DNA of 41,600 bases from Shewanella sp. NIFS-20-20 (GCF_019209865.1 NZ_JAHUTT010000035.1:1-41600); one strand, 5' to 3'. Counted from the first letter of the stretch, positions 1 to 10,026 are shown. Notes: a model not told the origin generated them from the letters alone. Program-made: numbers and translations.

Positions 1-1
1 A

Positions 2-127
2 TGCGAGACAGTTCAAGCTTGATGGGAAACGGGATAGGGCCTATCCACGTGCGTTAAAAATGAGTAAAAACAAGTATCCCATTAAGTCTAAGAAAAATGC
101 CGTTCACACTAAGTGAACGGCATTAGC
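2..127. repeat. Left copy of a 126-bp perfect inverted repeat at the window ends
   Basis: Bases 2-127 are the exact reverse complement of 41475-41600; the match ends just inside this copy (AATTAGC here, CGCTATGG in the other read inward). It contains a 15-bp palindrome (32-46, GGATAGG-G-CCTATCC) and a 12-bp stem with a 5-base loop (96-124). The partner of base 1 would lie beyond the window, so the full repeat length is unknown. No reading frame is carried. It sits directly downstream of pykA and supplies that gene's terminator. Confidence 0.97.
91..124 (-). terminator. Rho-independent terminator of pykA
   Basis: Read on the minus strand, a 12-bp perfect stem (AATGCCGTTCAC paired with GTGAACGGCATT, loop of 5) is followed by a short T run. 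It lies about 30 bases past the pykA stop codon and inside the terminal repeat. Confidence 0.85.
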
Positions 128-155
128 AATTAGCGGGTTTTTTATTGAGGCAAAA

Positions 156-1595
156 TTAGGCAACGATTAACACTTTACAGGTGTTGGTGCCACCCACGGT
201 TTCCATGGCATCGCCTTTAGTCAGCAATACCATATCACCAGAGGTTAAATAGCCTGCGGCGGTTAGTTGCTCTAACGCGACACGGTGCACTTGACCATCT
301 GTGGTGGTTGTGGAATCAAAATACACGGGTTGCACACCGCGATACAGCGCCATTTTAGCTAAGGTCGTTTCATGACGGGACAAGCCAAAAATAGGCAAGG
401 AAGAACTGATCCGCGACATGAGCAGGGGGGTGGCACCAGACTCGGTCAGTGCGATAATCGCTTTTACACCTTCTAAATGGTTGGCCGCGTACATGGTAGA
501 TAACGCGATGGTTTCTTCGATTGAGGTAAAGCGCGAATCTAAACGATGCTTAGATACTTTCACGCTTGGATGCGCTTCAGCCCCTAAACAGACGTTGGCC
601 ATGGCTTTGACGGTTTCTTCAGGAAAATCACCCGCCGCAGTTTCTGCCGATAACATCACGGCATCGGTACCATCGAGTACGGCGTTGGCCACATCCATGA
701 CTTCAGCACGGGTTGGCATCGGACTTGTGATCATCGATTCCATCATTTGCGTGGCAGTGATCACAATTTTATTGAGCTGACGTGAACGGCTGATCAATTT
801 CTTTTGGACGGCGACTAATGCCGCATCACCAATTTCAACCCCTAAGTCACCCCGTGCCACCATAACGGCATCAGAGGCTAAAATCACATCATCCATGGCT
901 TCATCGGTCGCCACGGCTTCGGCACGTTCAACCTTGGCAACAATCAGGGCATTACTGCCCGCTTCTTGTGCTAAACGGCGCGCATAATCTAAATCTGCAC
1001 CACTGCGAGGGAACGATACCGCTAAGTAATCGACTTTGATGAGTGCCGCGGTTTTAATGTCGGCAATGTCTTTTTCGGTTAATGCCGCGGCTGACAAACC
1101 GCCGCCTTTTTTGTTGATCCCTTTATTGTTTGATAAAGGACCGGCAACGACTACGCGAGTATGAACTTGGCGACCTATGACTTGCTCAACACATAGCTGA
1201 ACTCGGCCATCATCTAACATTAAAATGTCACCAATGTTGACGTCATCAGGAAGGGCTTTGTAATCAATACCGACTTGATGCTCGTCACCCAAACCTTTGG
1301 CTAGTTCCGCATCCAGTACAAACTTATGCCCAATCGGTAAATAGACTTTTTGATTGTCTTTAAAGGTAGAAACTCGGATTTTAGGGCCTTGTAAGTCACC
1401 AAGAATAGCAACATGGACACCTAATTCACGGGCAATGGCACGCACTTGATCAGCGCGTAGCTGATGATCTTCAGCTGAACCGTGGGAAAAATTCATACGT
1501 ACAACATTTGCCCCCGCGGCGATAATACGACGTAGGTTATCATCGCGATCGGTCGCAGGGCCTAGGGTAGTCACAATTTTAGTTCTGCGGAACAT
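156..1595 (-). CDS. pykA: Pyruvate kinase II (PykA)
   Basis: Converts phosphoenolpyruvate and ADP to pyruvate and ATP in the cytoplasm, the last step of glycolysis and of the Entner-Doudoroff route. The 479-residue product matches the PykA-type enzyme in length and almost end to end in sequence: [14 protein letters not shown] at the N terminus, [29 protein letters not shown], the [10 protein letters not shown] segment, and TATQMMESM. The start at 1595 is chosen because GGAG lies six bases ahead of this ATG; the in-frame ATG 12 codons upstream has no such site and adds residues foreign to the family. A HexR-like palindrome lies about 70 bases upstream at 1665-1679. It is transcribed separately from hexR, which has its own terminator. 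Confidence 0.97.
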   Translation of the reverse strand: MFRRTKIVTTLGPATDRDDNLRRIIAAGANVVRMNFSHGSAEDHQLRADQVRAIARELGVHVAILGDLQGPKIRVSTFKDNQKVYLPIGHKFVLDAELAKGLGDEHQVGIDYKALPDDVNIGDILMLDDGRVQLCVEQVIGRQVHTRVVVAGPLSNNKGINKKGGGLSAAALTEKDIADIKTAALIKVDYLAVSFPRSGADLDYARRLAQEAGSNALIVAKVERAEAVATDEAMDDVILASDAVMVARGDLGVEIGDAALVAVQKKLISRSRQLNKIVITATQMMESMITSPMPTRAEVMDVANAVLDGTDAVMLSAETAAGDFPEETVKAMANVCLGAEAHPSVKVSKHRLDSRFTSIEETIALSTMYAANHLEGVKAIIALTESGATPLLMSRISSSLPIFGLSRHETTLAKMALYRGVQPVYFDSTTTTDGQVHRVALEQLTAAGYLTSGDMVLLTKGDAMETVGGTNTCKVLIVA

Positions 1596-1664
1596 AATAC
1601 ACTCCGTTGGTTTCTGAAACGGGTAAAGCATCTTGAGTCAATAGTATCAGACTAGTGGCTTAAA

Positions 1665-1679
1665 TGTAGTAAAATTACA
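1665..1679. promoter_or_regulatory. HexR operator upstream of pykA
   Basis: TGTAGTAAAATTACA fits the palindrome TGTARTwwwAYTACA known for HexR of Shewanella and relatives at every position. It lies 70 bases ahead of the pykA start, next to the gene for HexR itself, so HexR control of pykA is the natural reading. Binding is inferred from sequence only. Confidence 0.8.
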
Positions 1680-1740
1680 TATAAATTATGCCACTAAAAA
1701 AATTGTATTTTGTGAGATAGCACTAATTTTAGTCACTTTG

Positions 1741-1785
1741 GTAAGAAAGCCTAACGTTAACTGGCTGCGCCATCAGCTTTCTTAC
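1741..1785. repeat. 10-bp inverted repeat with 25-base spacer
   Basis: GTAAGAAAGC at 1741-1750 is the exact reverse complement of GCTTTCTTAC at 1776-1785. It lies between the hexR terminator and the pykA promoter. It could be an operator, a back-up terminator or a remnant; nothing decides between these. Confidence 0.5.
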
Positions 1786-1813
1786 AAAAAAAACCGCAAA
1801 CTGTGTTTGCGGC
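1786..1813 (-). terminator. Rho-independent terminator of hexR
   Basis: On the minus strand the stem CCGCAAAC/GTTTGCGG (1794-1812, loop of 3) is followed by eight T residues, 34 bases past the hexR stop. Confidence 0.85.
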
Positions 1814-1846
1814 ATTTAATTTCAGTAATGATCTCAATGTGATGCT

Positions 1847-2701
1847 TTATAGATGATGGTCAATATGAATGCGAGATTCTTTCAGCGCTTCTTTCACTCG
1901 CTTTAAGCTATCACGGAATCTTGGGCCGCGACGTAAGGTGAATCCGGTGGCTAATACATCGACCACGACCAATTGGGCTAAGCGCGAGGCCATTGGCAGA
2001 TACATATCAGTATCCTCTGGCACTTCTAAGGTCACCGGCAGGGTACATTCATTGGCTAATGGCGAGTTTCGGGTAGTAATGGCAATCACGGCGGCGCCAT
2101 TTTCACGGGCTAACTTGGCCATATCCACTAAGGAGCGTGTGCGGCCTGTGTGTGAAATTAACACCACGACATCGCCTTCGGTACTATTAATACAGCTCAT
2201 GCGTTGCATTAACACATCATCAAAACACAAGACGGGGACATTAAATCGGAAAAATTTGTTTTGGGCATCGTGTGCCACCGAGGCTGACGCCCCCAGACCG
2301 AAGAAGGAAATCTTTTTGGCTTGGGTTAAGATATCGACCGCTTTATTGATGGCGGCAATATCAATGCTTTGACGAGCGGTATCTAAGGAGGCCATGGATG
2401 ATTCGAAGATTTTTGTGGTGTAAGACTCGGGCGAATCATCTTCTTCTACATGACGGCTGACATAAGGAGTACCATTAGCCAAGCTTTGCGCTAAATGAAG
2501 TTTAAAGTCAGGGAATCCTTTAGTGTCTAAACGGCGACAGAAACGGTTAACTGTGGGCTCACTGACATCGGCCATCTTAGCTAAGGTTGCTATGCTGGAG
2601 TGAATAGCGGTTTGCGGAGAAGCGAGAATCACTTCTGCGACTTTACGTTCTGATTTGCTAAAATGACTGAGGTTTTTTTGAACCTTTTCTAGTGTATTCA
2701 T
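1847..2701 (-). CDS. hexR: HexR, RpiR-family regulator of central carbon metabolism
   Basis: Cytoplasmic transcription factor. In gammaproteobacteria HexR senses 2-keto-3-deoxy-6-phosphogluconate and controls the Entner-Doudoroff and related genes. The 284-residue protein has the RpiR layout: an N-terminal helix-turn-helix region (about 1-77, with SEPTVNRFCRRL as the recognition part) and a C-terminal SIS sugar-phosphate domain (about 120-255, starting KKISFFGLGASA). It is divergent from zwf with a HexR-like site between them, next to pykA which also carries one, so genomic context fully agrees. The start is the ATG at 2701 with AGG a few bases upstream. Confidence 0.95.
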   Translation of the reverse strand: MNTLEKVQKNLSHFSKSERKVAEVILASPQTAIHSSIATLAKMADVSEPTVNRFCRRLDTKGFPDFKLHLAQSLANGTPYVSRHVEEDDSPESYTTKIFESSMASLDTARQSIDIAAINKAVDILTQAKKISFFGLGASASVAHDAQNKFFRFNVPVLCFDDVLMQRMSCINSTEGDVVVLISHTGRTRSLVDMAKLARENGAAVIAITTRNSPLANECTLPVTLEVPEDTDMYLPMASRLAQLVVVDVLATGFTLRRGPRFRDSLKRVKEALKESRIHIDHHL

Positions 2702-3017
2702 GAGCCTGTATCCGCTTGAATTTCATTTATGTAATTTTATTTTTTGAAGGCGATCAAAATTGGCACAAATAATTTGTTTTACTTTCAGAACAGCAAGTTT
2801 GCCAATTCATTGTAATCGCCGATAAGGGCTTGCTTACTCAGGGAGTTAGCAAAGAAAATCATAACAGATAACTATCACGGCTGACCAGTTGCTCTGTGTT
2901 AGAATATTTAAAAAATCTTGGTGCAAATACTAAATTCTGTTGTTATATTACAACAAAACAGTGGGTTTCCTCACAGTTTGATCAGGGAACTCGGTGACTT
3001 AAGGAGAGTTTGTAGCA
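2702..3017. other. Divergent hexR / zwf control region
   Basis: 316 bases without a gene. It contains the HexR-like palindrome at 2938-2952 and the zwf ribosome binding site AAGGAG. No other structure was recognised. Confidence 0.6.
2938..2952. promoter_or_regulatory. HexR operator upstream of zwf
   Basis: TGTTGTTATATTACA differs from TGTARTwwwAYTACA at one position (T for A at base 4). It lies 66 bases ahead of zwf and would control the zwf-pgl-edd-eda operon. Confidence 0.75.
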
Positions 3018-4484
3018 ATGAGCAAAACGACATCCACCAAAGCCTGTGACTTTGTCCTGTTTGGTACTAAAGGTGATTTAGCTCGACGTAAGCTGTTACC
3101 GTCTTTATATCAACTCGATAAAGCTAACCTATTAGATCCAAACACGCGGATTATTGGGGTTGCTAAAGACGATTTCAGTCACGACGACTTTATCGCATTG
3201 GTCAATACGGCGTTGACCACCTTCGTCAAAGATAGCTTGTGTGATGATACGCTGGCACGCTTTATTAAACGTTGTCATTATATTGGTACTAATTTTACAG
3301 ATTCCGCCGGTTACCAAGCATTCCATCAACTGCTTCACCCCGACCATGTCATGGTGAATTACTTTGCTACCCCTCCTGCAATTTTTGGCGATATCTGTCG
3401 CGCCTTATATGACCAACAACTGATCAAGCCTGATACCCGAGTCGTGCTGGAAAAACCCATTGGCTCAGATTTAGCCTCATCGAAAGTCATTAATGACCAA
3501 GTGTCGGCTTACTTCAATGAAAATCAGGTGTACCGCATTGATCACTATTTAGGCAAGGAAACCGTACAAAACCTGATTGCCTTGCGTTTTGCTAACTCCT
3601 TATTTGCGTCTAAGTGGGATAACCGCACCATCGACCATGTCCAGATCACTGTGGCTGAAGAAGTCGGCATTGAAGGTCGCTGGGGCTACTTTGATAAAGC
3701 GGGTCAAATGCGGGATATGATCCAAAACCACTTATTACAAGTGTTGACATTAGTCGCCATGGATCCGCCGGTGAATTTGGATGCTGATTCTATTCGTGAC
3801 GAAAAAGTTAAAGTGCTCAAGTCATTGCGACCCATCAACGCCGATAATGTATATGAAAACACCGTGCGTGGTCAGTACACGGCTGGATTCTTAAAAGGCT
3901 CACCAGTGCCAGGCTATCTTGAAGAAGAAGATGCCAACATTCACTCAAACACTGAAAGCTTCGTGGCCTTACGTGTCGATATTGATAACTGGCGTTGGGC
4001 TGGCGTGCCTTTTTACCTGCGTAGTGGCAAGCGCATGCCATTTAAGAGCTCTGAAATTGTGGTGTATTTTAAAAATCCGCCCCACAATTTGTATCGCGCC
4101 AGCTGCCGCAACCTGCCACCGAATAAACTCACTATTCGGTTGCAGCCCCATGAAGGGGTTGAGATCCAGATGATGAATAAGGTTCCTGGGCTTGAGCAAT
4201 CAACGCGCTTGCAAACCACTAAATTAGACTTAAGCTTCACCGATACTTTTAAAAACGAACGTATTGCCGATGCTTACGAGCGTTTATTACTTGAAGCCAT
4301 GTTGGGCAATCAGGCGCTATTTGTGCGACGTGACGAGGTTGAACAAGCATGGAAATGGGTCGATGGCATTATCCAAGCTTGGGAAATGAGCAATGAACGA
4401 CCTAAATCCTATCCAGCAGGTACGTGGGGCCCAGTGGCCTCGGTGGCACTAATCACCAAAGACGGCCGGTCTTGGGACGAGTGA
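3018..4484 (+). CDS. zwf: Glucose-6-phosphate 1-dehydrogenase
   Basis: Oxidises glucose 6-phosphate to 6-phosphogluconolactone with NAD(P)+, feeding both the pentose phosphate and Entner-Doudoroff routes. The 488-residue protein shows the dinucleotide-binding motif FGTKGDLARRK (15-25), the substrate-site signature RIDHYLGKE (173-181) and the histidine of QNHLL (H238) corresponding to the catalytic base. The C-terminal WGPVASVALITKDGRSW is typical of the enteric form. AAGGAG precedes the ATG. It is the first gene of a four-gene operon; pgl begins 7 bases after its stop. A HexR-like site lies upstream. Confidence 0.97.
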   Translation: MSKTTSTKACDFVLFGTKGDLARRKLLPSLYQLDKANLLDPNTRIIGVAKDDFSHDDFIALVNTALTTFVKDSLCDDTLARFIKRCHYIGTNFTDSAGYQAFHQLLHPDHVMVNYFATPPAIFGDICRALYDQQLIKPDTRVVLEKPIGSDLASSKVINDQVSAYFNENQVYRIDHYLGKETVQNLIALRFANSLFASKWDNRTIDHVQITVAEEVGIEGRWGYFDKAGQMRDMIQNHLLQVLTLVAMDPPVNLDADSIRDEKVKVLKSLRPINADNVYENTVRGQYTAGFLKGSPVPGYLEEEDANIHSNTESFVALRVDIDNWRWAGVPFYLRSGKRMPFKSSEIVVYFKNPPHNLYRASCRNLPPNKLTIRLQPHEGVEIQMMNKVPGLEQSTRLQTTKLDLSFTDTFKNERIADAYERLLLEAMLGNQALFVRRDEVEQAWKWVDGIIQAWEMSNERPKSYPAGTWGPVASVALITKDGRSWDE

Positions 4485-4491
4485 GGCAGAC

Positions 4492-5196
4492 ATGATCTCA
4501 GAAACAGTGTTTAAATCGTTTGACTCAACCACTGACCTTGAAGTGCAATTAGCTGAACGCATTGCTGATCAATTGCAACAAGCGGTGGATAGTCGTGGTC
4601 GAGCAAGTTTGGTGGTGTCTGGTGGCTCTACGCCGTTGAAACTGTTCCAACTGCTTAGTCAAAAAGCCATCGATTGGAGTGATGTCTACATTACTCTTGC
4701 CGATGAGCGCTGGGTCGAGCTGTACGATAGAGACTCAAATGAAGCCTTAGTGCGTGCCAATTTACTCCAAGGCTTAGCCGCCAATGCTAAGTTTTGTGGC
4801 CTAAAGAATATGTATGCGACCCCCGAAGAAGGCGCGCCGATGGTGAGCGGTTCGCTGGCGCATTTTCCGCGGCCGTTTGATGTTGTCATATTAGGGATGG
4901 GCAATGATGGCCATACCTGTTCTTGGTTTCCTTGCGCGGATGTAAATCAGTTACAACGGGCATTGGATACCCAAGAGCTATGTTGCGCGGTAACCCCGAC
5001 GACAGCGCCTCATGCGCGGATAACCCTCTCGCGCTCTGCCATATTACACAGCCGCCAAATCTATTTACATTTGGTGGGTGATAGCAAACTTTCAGTGTAT
5101 CGCCAAGCGCTCAGCGGTGACGATATTCACGCCATGCCAATTCGCGCAGTGTTGGCACAACACAAGACTCCAGTAGATGTCTACTGGAGTGCTTAA
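4492..5196 (+). CDS. pgl: 6-phosphogluconolactonase
   Basis: Hydrolyses 6-phosphogluconolactone to 6-phosphogluconate, the second step of the oxidative branch. The 234-residue product has the SOL/DevB-type features: VVSGGSTP (41-48), the ADERWV segment (70-75) and LGMGNDGHT (134-142), the family's characteristic GxGxDGHT motif. The usual SLFP that follows is SWFP here. It sits 7 bases after zwf and 10 bases before edd. The last codons and stop region overlap a strong hairpin (5167-5190) that abuts the edd ribosome binding site. Confidence 0.95.
   Translation: MISETVFKSFDSTTDLEVQLAERIADQLQQAVDSRGRASLVVSGGSTPLKLFQLLSQKAIDWSDVYITLADERWVELYDRDSNEALVRANLLQGLAANAKFCGLKNMYATPEEGAPMVSGSLAHFPRPFDVVILGMGNDGHTCSWFPCADVNQLQRALDTQELCCAVTPTTAPHARITLSRSAILHSRQIYLHLVGDSKLSVYRQALSGDDIHAMPIRAVLAQHKTPVDVYWSA
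5167..5190 (+). promoter_or_regulatory. Hairpin at the pgl/edd junction
   Basis: ACTCCAGTAGA and TCTACTGGAGT are perfect 11-bp arms separated by TG. They cover the last codons of pgl and end 6 bases before the AAGGAGG of edd. No T run follows, so it is not a terminator. It may stabilise the downstream mRNA or tune edd translation. Confidence 0.6.
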
Positions 5197-5206
5197 GGAG
5201 GCAAGA

Positions 5207-7033
5207 ATGCACTCAGTAGTAACCGCGGTCACCGATAGAATTATCGCCCGTAGTCGAACAAGTCGTGAGCTTTATTTACGGGCGTTAGATGAGGCCAGAG
5301 CCAATGGTGTTCATCGTTCAAGCTTAAGCTGCGGTAATTTAGCTCATGGATTTGCCGCCTGTAGTCCAGCGGACAAAAACAGTTTACAGCAGTTCACTAA
5401 GGCCAACATCGGCATCATTACTGCTTACAATGATATGTTGTCGGCTCATCAACCGTACGCCGATTACCCTGCCTTATTAAAGGCCGCTTGTCATGAGATT
5501 GGCAGTGTGGCACAGGTGGCTGGTGGGGTTCCTGCCATGTGTGATGGTGTGACCCAGGGTCAACCCGGCATGGAGTTAAGCCTGCTCAGCCGTGAAGTCA
5601 TTGCGATGGCGACCGCGGTGGGCTTGTCTCACAATATGTTCGATGGCGCTTTATTACTAGGCATTTGCGATAAAATTGTGCCTGGATTATTAATCGGCGC
5701 ACTGAGCTTTGGTCATTTACCGACTTTATTTGTACCGGCAGGACCAATGCGTTCTGGGATCCCTAATAAAGAAAAAGCCCGTGTTAGACAATTATTTGCA
5801 CAAGGTAAGGTCTCTCGTGATGCGCTGTTAGAGGCCGAATCTAAGAGTTATCATAGTGCCGGGACTTGTACTTTTTATGGAACAGCCAACTCTAACCAGT
5901 TAATGCTGGAAGTGATGGGCTTACAGTTACCTGGCTCTTCATTCGTGAATCCCGATGATCCATTACGCGAAGCACTTAATAAAGCGGCGGCGCGCCAAGT
6001 CTGTCGTCTGACTGAAATGGGCACTCAATATACCCCGATAGGGCAAGTCGTGAGTGAGAAGTCGATTGTTAACGGTATTGTTGCTTTATTAGCGACCGGT
6101 GGCTCGACTAACCTCACCATGCATATGGTTGCCGCAGCTAGAGCCGCGGGCATCATTATCAATTGGGATGATTTCTCTGAATTGTCCGATGCTGTGCCTT
6201 TACTGGCTAAAGTTTATCCTAATGGTCAGGCTGATATTAATCATTTCCATGCCGCCGGTGGTATGGCGTTGTTAATCCAACAGCTGCTGGATGCCGGTTT
6301 ACTCCATGAAGATGTGATGACGGTGGCCGGGTTTGGCTTGCAACGTTACACCATGGAACCCAAGATCATTGATGGCGAATTAATTTGGGTTGATGGTCCT
6401 AAAACTTCCATCGATCCTGAGGTCATCACCAGCATCGACAAACCATTTCAAGAGAATGGTGGCTTAAAACTGATGAAAGGTAATCTCGGCCGAGCGGTGA
6501 TCAAAGTGTCGGCGGTGTCACCTCAACATCGTGTAGTCGAAGCGCCTGCGGTGGTGATCGACGATCAAAATCAATTGGACGCTATCTTCCAAGCCGGTGA
6601 ACTCAATAAAGATTGTGTTGTGGTAGTTCGAGGTCAAGGGCCGAAAGCGAACGGGATGCCAGAGTTACACAAACTGACACCTATCTTAGGTACCCTCCAA
6701 GATCAGGGCTATCGCGTCGCCTTATTAACCGATGGCCGTATGTCTGGTGCCTCAGGCAAAGTCCCTGCCGCTATCCATCTGACACCTGAAGCACTCGATG
6801 GCGGCCTGATTAGCAAAATTCACAACGGCGATTTGATCCGCGTCGATGCCCATAGCGGTGAATTGACACTCTTGGTTGATAATGACGAGTTAACCGCTCG
6901 CCAGACGGTGTTGCCATCGACACGTGACGCTAGCTTTGGCATGGGGCGTGAGTTATTTGGTGCCCTTAGAAGCCAGTTATCCAGCCCAGAAACCGGTGCG
7001 AGAAGTACTCAAGCCATCGACGAAAAGTATTAA
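5207..7033 (+). CDS. edd: Phosphogluconate dehydratase (Entner-Doudoroff)
   Basis: Dehydrates 6-phosphogluconate to 2-keto-3-deoxy-6-phosphogluconate (KDPG), the committing step of the Entner-Doudoroff pathway. The 608 residues follow the IlvD/Edd family; the three cysteines expected to hold the [4Fe-4S] cluster are visible as CDGVTQG (C112), GICDK (C154) and GTCTFYG (C221). GRMSGASGK near the C terminus is another family landmark. The start at 5207 is preceded by AAGGAGG with ideal spacing; an in-frame ATG ten codons earlier lies inside the end of pgl and the hairpin and is less likely. eda follows after 19 bases. Confidence 0.97.
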   Translation: MHSVVTAVTDRIIARSRTSRELYLRALDEARANGVHRSSLSCGNLAHGFAACSPADKNSLQQFTKANIGIITAYNDMLSAHQPYADYPALLKAACHEIGSVAQVAGGVPAMCDGVTQGQPGMELSLLSREVIAMATAVGLSHNMFDGALLLGICDKIVPGLLIGALSFGHLPTLFVPAGPMRSGIPNKEKARVRQLFAQGKVSRDALLEAESKSYHSAGTCTFYGTANSNQLMLEVMGLQLPGSSFVNPDDPLREALNKAAARQVCRLTEMGTQYTPIGQVVSEKSIVNGIVALLATGGSTNLTMHMVAAARAAGIIINWDDFSELSDAVPLLAKVYPNGQADINHFHAAGGMALLIQQLLDAGLLHEDVMTVAGFGLQRYTMEPKIIDGELIWVDGPKTSIDPEVITSIDKPFQENGGLKLMKGNLGRAVIKVSAVSPQHRVVEAPAVVIDDQNQLDAIFQAGELNKDCVVVVRGQGPKANGMPELHKLTPILGTLQDQGYRVALLTDGRMSGASGKVPAAIHLTPEALDGGLISKIHNGDLIRVDAHSGELTLLVDNDELTARQTVLPSTRDASFGMGRELFGALRSQLSSPETGARSTQAIDEKY

Positions 7034-7052
7034 TTCCAGAGGAAATAAAGCA

Positions 7053-7694
7053 ATGCCAGTCAACAATTGGACTTTACAACCACAGGATGTCTTTTCACGT
7101 AGCCCGATAGTACCTGTGATGGTCATTAATAATATTGAGCACGCAGTACCGTTAGCGAAAGCGTTGGTGGCGGGGGGAATTAGCGTGCTTGAAGTCACTT
7201 TACGCACGGCGTGTTCGCTTGAAGCCATTCGCCAAATCGCTACCGAAGTCCCCGAAGCCTTAGTTGGTGCGGGCACCATTTTAACCGAAGAGCAATTACA
7301 ACAAGCGGTTGATGCGGGAGCACAATTTGCTATCACGCCTGGGGCAACACCGGCGTTACTCAAAGCCGCGATGGCAGGCACTGTTCCACTGATCCCTGGG
7401 GTTGCGAGTATCTCAGAGGTGATGGTTGGTATGGATTTGGGCTATACCCATTTTAAGTTCTTCCCCGCTGAAGCGTCTGGCGGTGTTAATGCCTTAAAAG
7501 CCTTTGCCGGCCCCTTAGCCGACATTCGTTTTTGCCCAACCGGTGGGATCACCCCGAGTAGCTATCGTGACTATTTAGCCTTGGCCAATGTTGATTGTAT
7601 CGGTGGCAGCTGGATTGCCCCGACCGATGCAATGGATGCTGGCGATTGGCAGCGGATCACTGATTTATGTAAAAGCGCGCTTGCTGGGCTATAA
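7053..7694 (+). CDS. eda: KDPG aldolase (2-keto-3-deoxy-6-phosphogluconate / 4-hydroxy-2-oxoglutarate aldolase)
   Basis: Cleaves KDPG to pyruvate and glyceraldehyde 3-phosphate. The 213-residue protein is of normal family length, with LEVTLRT (E47 and R51), GAGT, TPGATP and the Schiff-base lysine in HFKFFPAE (K135). The ATG at 7053 is preceded by AGAGGAAATAAAG; a longer in-frame reading upstream only overlaps edd. It is the last gene of the operon and is followed by a strong terminator. Its products feed pykA and the adjacent GAPDH genes, which are likely under the same regulator. Confidence 0.97.
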   Translation: MPVNNWTLQPQDVFSRSPIVPVMVINNIEHAVPLAKALVAGGISVLEVTLRTACSLEAIRQIATEVPEALVGAGTILTEEQLQQAVDAGAQFAITPGATPALLKAAMAGTVPLIPGVASISEVMVGMDLGYTHFKFFPAEASGGVNALKAFAGPLADIRFCPTGGITPSSYRDYLALANVDCIGGSWIAPTDAMDAGDWQRITDLCKSALAGL

Positions 7695-7712
7695 ATTCAG
7701 TTAACCGAGATA

Positions 7713-7739
7713 AAAATACCGCCAATTGGCGGTATTTTT
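7713..7739 (+). terminator. Terminator of the zwf-pgl-edd-eda operon
   Basis: The stem ATACCGCC/GGCGGTAT with loop AATT is flanked by A and T runs, so it can work in both directions. It lies 18 bases after eda. Confidence 0.9.
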
Positions 7740-7879
7740 GTAGGGTAATTAAACGCAACTTAGTGGTGGCCCCGACGTTACAGGCCGCTTAGTTTGGCTG
7801 GCGATGAGTCTATTGATAGGCAGTATTAGTCAGTCACTCCCACGAGATCTCATGCTATTGACTTGTGGATAGCAGAGAC

Positions 7880-7905
7880 AAAAAAACCTGCCGAAGCAGG
7901 TTTTT
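7880..7905 (-). terminator. Terminator of gapA
   Basis: AACCTGC-CGAA-GCAGGTT followed on the minus strand by a run of seven T residues, 20 bases past the gapA stop. Confidence 0.9.
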
Positions 7906-7925
7906 ATTATTGATGCCAACTGGGA

Positions 7926-8936
7926 TTACTTGGCATTCATCAAAGCAACGGCGTTGTCCAGCATACGATTGCTGAAACCCCATTCATTGTCATACCAAGC
8001 CATGACCTTGACTAAACGACCACGAACGCGGGTTTGAGTCGCATCGAAATTCGAAGAGTAGGGATTATGGTTGAAGTCGATAGACACTAAGGGTTCTTTG
8101 TTGATAGCCAAGGCTTCTGACAATGGGAATTGCGCTGCCGCTTTTTCGACGATGGCATTGACTTCTTCAATGGTGGTATCACGCGAGGCGATAAACGACA
8201 GATCCACTAACGACACATTCACGGTAGGAACGCGCACGGCTAAACCATCGAATTTACCTTGCAATTCTGGCACTACGAGGCCAACGGCTGCTGCCGCGCC
8301 AGTTTGGGTTGGGATCATTGACATGGCGGCTGCACGGGCACGACGCAAATCGGTATGGTACACATCCGAAAGACGCTGATCGTTAGTGTAAGCATGGATG
8401 GTGGTCATCAAGCCTGACTCAATACCAATGGCATCATTTAACGGCTTAGCAAAAGGCGCTAAACAGTTAGTGGTACAAGAGGCATTAGAAATAACCGTCA
8501 TATCAGCGGTCAACACGTCTTGGTTAACACCATAAACCACAGTCGCATCCACATTCTTACCGGGTGCAGAAATAATGACTTTTTTTGCACCGGCATTTAA
8601 GTGAGGTTGAACCGCTTCTTTTGAAGTGAAAATACCGGTACATTCAAAGACTACATCCACATTGAGTTCGGCCCAAGGTAAGTTAGCCGGATCACGCTCT
8701 TGGAATGTCAGAATTTTATCCTGATTAACATAAATGGCTTCGGCATCATGCTCCACTTTAGCGTTAAAGCGACCATGAACAGAGTCATACTTAGTGAGGT
8801 GGGCGTTAATCGAAGCGTCGCCAAGATCGTTGATGGCAACAATTTGAATTGGATAATCTTTTTCGCTTTCGTATAAAGCACGCAGGACATTACGGCCGAT
8901 ACGGCCATAGCCGTTAATTGCAACGCGGATAGTCAT
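7926..8936 (-). CDS. gapA: Glyceraldehyde-3-phosphate dehydrogenase, short (glycolytic) form
   Basis: NAD-linked oxidation and phosphorylation of glyceraldehyde 3-phosphate in glycolysis. The 336 residues hold [10 protein letters not shown] (7-16), AINDLGD (35-41, with the aspartate usual for NAD preference), the catalytic SNASCTTNC (C154), the histidine of HAYTNDQ (H181) and the C-terminal [12 protein letters not shown]. Erythrose-4-phosphate dehydrogenase (Epd) is the nearest alternative, but HAYTNDQ and PTQTGAA point to GAPDH. AGAGGG lies ahead of the ATG. A weak HexR-like site is about 110 bases upstream. It is convergent with eda, with a terminator for each. Confidence 0.92.
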   Translation of the reverse strand: MTIRVAINGYGRIGRNVLRALYESEKDYPIQIVAINDLGDASINAHLTKYDSVHGRFNAKVEHDAEAIYVNQDKILTFQERDPANLPWAELNVDVVFECTGIFTSKEAVQPHLNAGAKKVIISAPGKNVDATVVYGVNQDVLTADMTVISNASCTTNCLAPFAKPLNDAIGIESGLMTTIHAYTNDQRLSDVYHTDLRRARAAAMSMIPTQTGAAAAVGLVVPELQGKFDGLAVRVPTVNVSLVDLSFIASRDTTIEEVNAIVEKAAAQFPLSEALAINKEPLVSIDFNHNPYSSNFDATQTRVRGRLVKVMAWYDNEWGFSNRMLDNAVALMNAK

Positions 8937-9043
8937 CTCATATCCCTCTGGTGATTGGAAAAAACATCTGGTTGTAAACTTACCAAATTGAGGGCGGTGG
9001 TCAAGCTAATTGTCGGTGTTCGTCGCGATAATTCACCAATATA

Positions 9044-9058
9044 AGTAATTTTTTTACA
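9044..9058. promoter_or_regulatory. HexR-like site upstream of gapA
   Basis: AGTAATTTTTTTACA read on the minus strand (TGTAAAAAAATTACT) matches TGTARTwwwAYTACA except at positions 6 and 15. It lies 108 bases ahead of gapA. Only a candidate: A/T runs match such patterns by chance. Confidence 0.4.
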
Positions 9059-9114
9059 AAAAGTTGACTAACAACAAGTATCGTCGTGCTGGGAAGGAAA
9101 TTGAAGGGAGTCAT

Positions 9115-9954
9115 TTAAGGGGCGGGGGTTTGGCTTTCTAATTCACGTCTGAGCGTACTGGCGGGATAATCGCCATCGTTGAGCAAGGTGGCCAACTGCG
9201 CCGCTTTCATATTTAACCGCTTAATATCAATAGGGTTATCGCCAAGTATGGCTAGTAATTGGGATTCATTGACATCGAGTTCACTAAAATACGTGTGGGT
9301 ACGAATAAATAAATAGTTTGCCTCGCGATTATTCAGGCGCTGATTGCTGTTGGCTAATCCGAGTAACCAGCTAGGGTTAAAATCTTGGGGTTCCGACTGG
9401 GCGAGGGCGGCTAAATACAATGTCGTGGCACGAGCTGGGTCAAATTTCTCATAATATGCGCCGAGCGCAGCCACCAAGATGGCATTTGGCAAGCCCCGTT
9501 GCTGATATTGTTGTTCGAGACGATCAAATGCAGCCTTATCGCCGAATCGCAACCAATGATAATAGCTAAGGTAGGGGTCACTATTGTCTCGGGTGGTGCT
9601 TTGTAATTCAGCAAGGGTTTGTGAGCTATCGACAAAGGCCTTAGTGCGCTCTTGAGTGCGCTCAGGTGTCATGATGTGTTCGACATTGGCGAAGATTTCA
9701 AGGCAGCGATTATAGCCCTCTAGCGCCAATAACAACTGAAATTGTTGTTCACCCGCCACCGACACCTGCTCGATTAACGCCAATCGTTGGTCGATAAGTA
9801 CGCGCCTTTCCAGCTTACACCAAGAATCTTGATGTAAGTCATGACAAATTTGAGGATTATTCTTACACAATTTGGCCAGGCCTTCGGGTCTATCACAAGC
9901 ACTTAGGCAAACTAAGGTCAAGATTGGTGTAAACATTACAAAATATGGCTTCAA
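9115..9954 (-). CDS. DUF2989-type lipoprotein
   Basis: Predicted envelope lipoprotein of unknown function. The first 20 residues form a lipoprotein signal ending LVCLSAC (C20 would be lipidated). After it comes a cysteine-containing stretch (LCKNNPQICHDL, then SWCKLERR) typical of the DUF2989 family as I remember it. The rest is helical with a repeat-like middle. The 279-residue reading begins at TTG 9954, supported by AAAGGA eight bases ahead; the next in-frame ATG, six codons in, would shorten the signal peptide. It lies between the two GAPDH genes and is divergent from gapB. The family name is from memory of the sequence pattern, not a search. Confidence 0.7.
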   Translation of the reverse strand: MKPYFVMFTPILTLVCLSACDRPEGLAKLCKNNPQICHDLHQDSWCKLERRVLIDQRLALIEQVSVAGEQQFQLLLALEGYNRCLEIFANVEHIMTPERTQERTKAFVDSSQTLAELQSTTRDNSDPYLSYYHWLRFGDKAAFDRLEQQYQQRGLPNAILVAALGAYYEKFDPARATTLYLAALAQSEPQDFNPSWLLGLANSNQRLNNREANYLFIRTHTYFSELDVNESQLLAILGDNPIDIKRLNMKAAQLATLLNDGDYPASTLRRELESQTPAP

Positions 9955-10026
9955 ACCCGCATCCTTTCGGTGTTTTTTACTTGTAAAATTACATATTTAG
10001 CAAAAATATGGTGCTGGATTGCTTAG

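Noticed and set aside
7741..7879. A small gene between the eda and gapA terminators
   Set aside because: All frames are short with no ribosome binding site; the two terminators already explain the interval.
7926..8936. Erythrose-4-phosphate dehydrogenase (Epd)
   Set aside because: Length is close to Epd, but the active-site neighbourhood HAYTNDQ and PTQTGAA is that of GAPDH; Epd has HSAMHDQ and lacks TQTGAA.
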